From a virus, in the IMG/VR virus record IMGVR_UViG_3300046665_000053, positions 1 through 20,940 of that record: 20,940 nucleotides of DNA. One strand, given 5' to 3'. Shown here piece by piece: positions 19,624-20,940 of this stretch. Under the pieces are notes generated by a model. It was not told where the DNA came from and did no database searches. It saw nothing but the letters and a program-made list of their open reading frames with translations. The position numbers were made by a program, and so were the translations under genes. How positions within the stretch are numbered: position 1 is the stretch's first letter; each line of letters starts with the position of its first letter.

Positions 19624-19818
19624 TCACCGCGCCCCTACCTCCCGACTCCGGTAGCGGGCCCAGTCGTGCTGCTCGCCCTCCAGGAGCCAGGGCAGCGGGT
19701 CTCGGCCCAGATCCTCACGGGGGCTGAACACCACCCGCGTCCCTTCTGCGGGCCGCACCTTGCACTCGATGACCGCTCCCCCGGCTGCCGCCCGAAGCAG
19801 TTCCTGGATCTTGCTCAC
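19624..19818 (-). CDS. Small unknown protein
   Basis: 64 residues from GTG 19818, with GGGGAG 5-6 nt upstream. The N-terminus is helical (SKIQELLRAAAGGAVIE), then a beta-like middle (CKVRPAEGTRVVFSP) and a WLLEGEQHDWARYRS end. Unlike most neighbours it has a promoter-like repeat (S6) rather than a ribozyme upstream. Function unknown. Confidence 0.65.
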   Translation of the reverse strand: MSKIQELLRAAAGGAVIECKVRPAEGTRVVFSPREDLGRDPLPWLLEGEQHDWARYRSREVGAR

Positions 19819-19837
19819 TCACTCTCCCCTTCGATGT

Positions 19838-19870
19838 TGTGACAGTATCACACTTGCGCCACTTGCACAA
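19838..19870 (-). promoter_or_regulatory. Promoter-like region with repeat S6 and the second motif
   Basis: Minus-strand TGTGATACTGTCACA (19838-19852) is nearly a perfect dyad. It is preceded by TGTGCAAGTGGCGC (19856-19869), starting right after the stop of the GNAT-like gene. TTGTGC lies 15 bp before GATACT. A start near 19840 gives a leader of about 20 nt for the 64-residue gene. Confidence 0.6.
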
Positions 19871-20248
19871 TCAGAGCGACATGAAGACCACGTCAGGCTC
19901 GCCCGCCGTCCAGTTCGCGACCCGCTCAGTCTCGACGAACCCGAACCGCTTGTAGTACTCGGGCAGGAACCCGTCGAAGCAGTCCAGACGCTTCGCTCCC
20001 TTGTGCGTCACGGCGTCCCACATCAGATCCTCACCGCGACCCTTGACCGTGGAGAACAGACCGATCAGCGTGCCGTCGCTGGCCACACCGAACCCGGACT
20101 GGAAGTCGTTGGTCAGGTAGTACCTTGCGCCTCTCGGGAGCTCCGAGGGCTTGCTCGTAGCCTCAGTGATCCGCTTGCTACCGCTCCTCGCCCAGTCAAG
20201 GGCGGCGGTGTACTCGGACCATGAAGCAGGGTGCACGAATGTCGTCAC
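19871..20248 (-). CDS. GNAT-like acetyltransferase
   Basis: 125 residues from GTG 20248, with GGAG 5 nt upstream. The C-terminal half has the GNAT ending: a strand with RLDCFDGFLPEYYKRFGF, matching the helix-plus-GF pattern around the acetyl-CoA site, and a preceding strand GTLIGLFSTVKGRGEDLM where the CoA loop is expected (V-K-G-R-G). The usual Q/RxxGxG loop is reduced, so it may be a divergent or inactive member. The substrate is unknown; GNAT proteins of phages can modify host proteins. Confidence 0.65.
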   Translation of the reverse strand: MTTFVHPASWSEYTAALDWARSGSKRITEATSKPSELPRGARYYLTNDFQSGFGVASDGTLIGLFSTVKGRGEDLMWDAVTHKGAKRLDCFDGFLPEYYKRFGFVETERVANWTAGEPDVVFMSL

Positions 20249-20274
20249 AGCGACTCCTTGGGATTGAGCAGGCT

Positions 20275-20328
20275 GGCTCATCAGCGGTCGGCTACCCAAG
20301 CCGGCCGGACCCCCGAAGGGGTTTCGCC
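20275..20328 (-). ncRNA. Type II hammerhead ribozyme H
   Basis: Minus strand: GGC, GAAA, stem III CCCC/GGGG with UUCG loop, GUC, stem I CGGCCGGC/GCCGACCG (one C-A mismatch) with loop UUGGGUA, CUGAUGA, GCC, AGCC. Predicted cleavage is between 20308 and 20307, 59 nt before the 20248 start. It begins 1 nt after the stop of the 58-residue gene. Confidence 0.9.
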
Positions 20329-20329
20329 T

Positions 20330-20506
20330 TCAGCGACCCAGAATCTGGGCCTTGTGCGCCTCGAACTCCTTGACCTCTGCCAGGTAGGCGCGCTCCCCGA
20401 ACTCCAGCGACAGGGCGAGGAGGTTGTTGCGGCGGAGGTTCGCGTTGATCGCGGACTTCATCCGGCCGTACGAAATCGTCTGGGGGGTCTTGGCGAGCGA
20501 CACCAT
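20330..20506 (-). CDS. 58-residue basic protein
   Basis: ATG 20506 follows GGAG with 7 nt spacing. The product has a Ser/Thr/basic N-terminus (SLAKTPQTISYGRMKSAI), NANLRRNNLL, and a charged helix (EFGERAYLAEVKEFEAHK). It lies between ribozymes I and H. No family recognised. Confidence 0.65.
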   Translation of the reverse strand: MVSLAKTPQTISYGRMKSAINANLRRNNLLALSLEFGERAYLAEVKEFEAHKAQILGR

Positions 20507-20533
20507 CACACTTCTCCATTCGTCGAGCAGGCT

Positions 20534-20589
20534 GGCTCATCAGCGACCAGGAACCACCTGGCCGGACCGCCCTTGCGGGCGGTTTCGCC
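20534..20589 (-). ncRNA. Type II hammerhead ribozyme I
   Basis: Minus strand: GGC, GAAA, stem III CCGCCC/GGGCGG with GCAA loop, GUC, stem I CGGCCAGG/CCUGGUCG with loop UGGUU, CUGAUGA, GCC, AGCC. Predicted cleavage is between 20565 and 20564, 58 nt before the 20506 start. Repeat S7 lies 1 bp upstream, so a transcript from it would begin at the ribozyme. Confidence 0.95.
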
Positions 20590-20590
20590 T

Positions 20591-20605
20591 TGCGACACTA
20601 TCACA
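20591..20605 (-). promoter_or_regulatory. 15-bp repeat directly before ribozyme I (site S7)
   Basis: Minus-strand TGTGATAGTGTCGCA, one change from S1. It contains the TGA of the upstream gene. GATAGT would place the transcript start at about 20590, the first base of the ribozyme. No good -35 is seen. Confidence 0.5.
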
Positions 20606-20940
20606 CCAGGGCCAGAGTGGTAACTCGGGTCACCTCCACCGTCACCTCACCCTTCTCCAGGTACTGGGGGCGGTACGGGTCGTACGCGGCATCGGCGACC
20701 AGCCAGTCGGCATCGAACTTGTCGGCGCCGCTGATGTTCCCCACCCACCAGGAGGCCAGTTCCTCCTCGAAAGGCCAGGTCACAGCGACCTCGTCCTCCT
20801 GGCCGTTCCCCTCGTTGAAGAGGACCACGTAGCCGGGGACTCGCAGTGCGGGCTTCGGCGGGTCGAGCTCGATCAGGTACTCGGGGTACCCGAACTGTGC
20901 AGCGTGGTCGTAGCAGCGACCGGAGTTCTTCCCACCGGCG
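20601..20940 (-). CDS. Unknown phage protein, C-terminal part (5' end outside window)
   Basis: The minus-strand frame is open from the window edge to TGA 20601-20603; a GTG at 20828 is in frame but has no ribosome-binding site, and the frame before it is coding-like (LIELDPPKPALRVPGYVVLF). The 113 visible residues suggest a beta-rich domain with many Trp, Tyr and acidic residues. The stop lies in repeat S7. Function unknown. Confidence 0.7.
   Translation of the reverse strand, partial: AGGKNSGRCYDHAAQFGYPEYLIELDPPKPALRVPGYVVLFNEGNGQEDEVAVTWPFEEELASWWVGNISGADKFDADWLVADAAYDPYRPQYLEKGEVTVEVTRVTTLALV

Noticed and set aside
15665-20589. Reading the nine intergenic hairpin pairs ending in TTTCG as plus-strand terminators
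   Set aside because: All neighbouring genes are on the minus strand, T-runs are only three long, and on the minus strand every copy has the full hammerhead core in order (B with one inserted A), which terminators would not.
19361-20589. A CRISPR array or dispersed repeat family because of the repeated GGCTCATCAG and TTTCGCC
   Set aside because: Copies are separated by genes of different length, and the stems differ while keeping pairing; this is RNA structure, not a repeat-spacer array.

Overview
This window looks like part of the genome of a temperate tailed phage of a high-GC actinobacterium, most likely Streptomyces. The support is a strong preference for G or C in third codon positions, GTG as the commonest start codon, many 4-base GTGA stop/start overlaps, and a phage nucleotide-metabolism and replication set beside a large serine integrase. 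I see no structural, packaging or lysis genes and no tRNA.

Layout. (1) 1-8791, plus strand: a replication and nucleotide operon. It holds a dCMP deaminase, a DnaB-like RecA-fold ATPase, a PD-(D/E)XK nuclease resembling Holliday junction resolvases, a primase split into a zinc-finger protein and a TOPRIM protein, several small unknown genes, a metallophosphoesterase, a pair of proteins resembling sigma factor regions 2 and 4, and a monomeric class II ribonucleotide reductase. A strong hairpin at 8855-8885 ends it. (2) 8862-11264: a lysogeny-type module. It holds a 91-residue GntR-type winged-helix protein (minus strand), Cys-rich small ORFs, a 46-bp dyad that looks like attP, and a serine integrase, closed by a terminator at 11278-11310. 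(3) 11323-20940, minus strand: a long early-type region of small genes running leftward. It includes ThyX, a dNMP kinase, several zinc-binding small proteins, a secreted protein, RHH and winged-helix DNA-binding candidates and a GNAT-like protein.

The main discovery is in region 3. Nine intergenic modules (A-I, between 15665 and 20589) read on the minus strand as type II hammerhead ribozymes: GAAA, stem III, a UH cleavage site, stem I, CUGANGA, closed by a 3-bp stem II. Core bases are kept in all nine, apart from one inserted A in module B. Stem sequences change with compensation, and stem III loops are mostly GNRA or UUCG tetraloops. Each predicted cleavage lies 50-68 nt before the next start codon. 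The operon therefore appears to be cut by its own RNA, each cut giving an mRNA that starts with a hairpin and an upstream fragment that ends in one.

A second system is a 15-bp repeat, TGTGATACTGTSRCA and variants, at seven places on both strands. It contains an extended -10-like element and is an imperfect dyad. One copy has a good -35 (TTGAAC, 17-bp spacer), and two copies sit directly before ribozymes. Promoters read by the phage sigma-like pair, or operators for the GntR-type protein, are the leading explanations. Both are inference.
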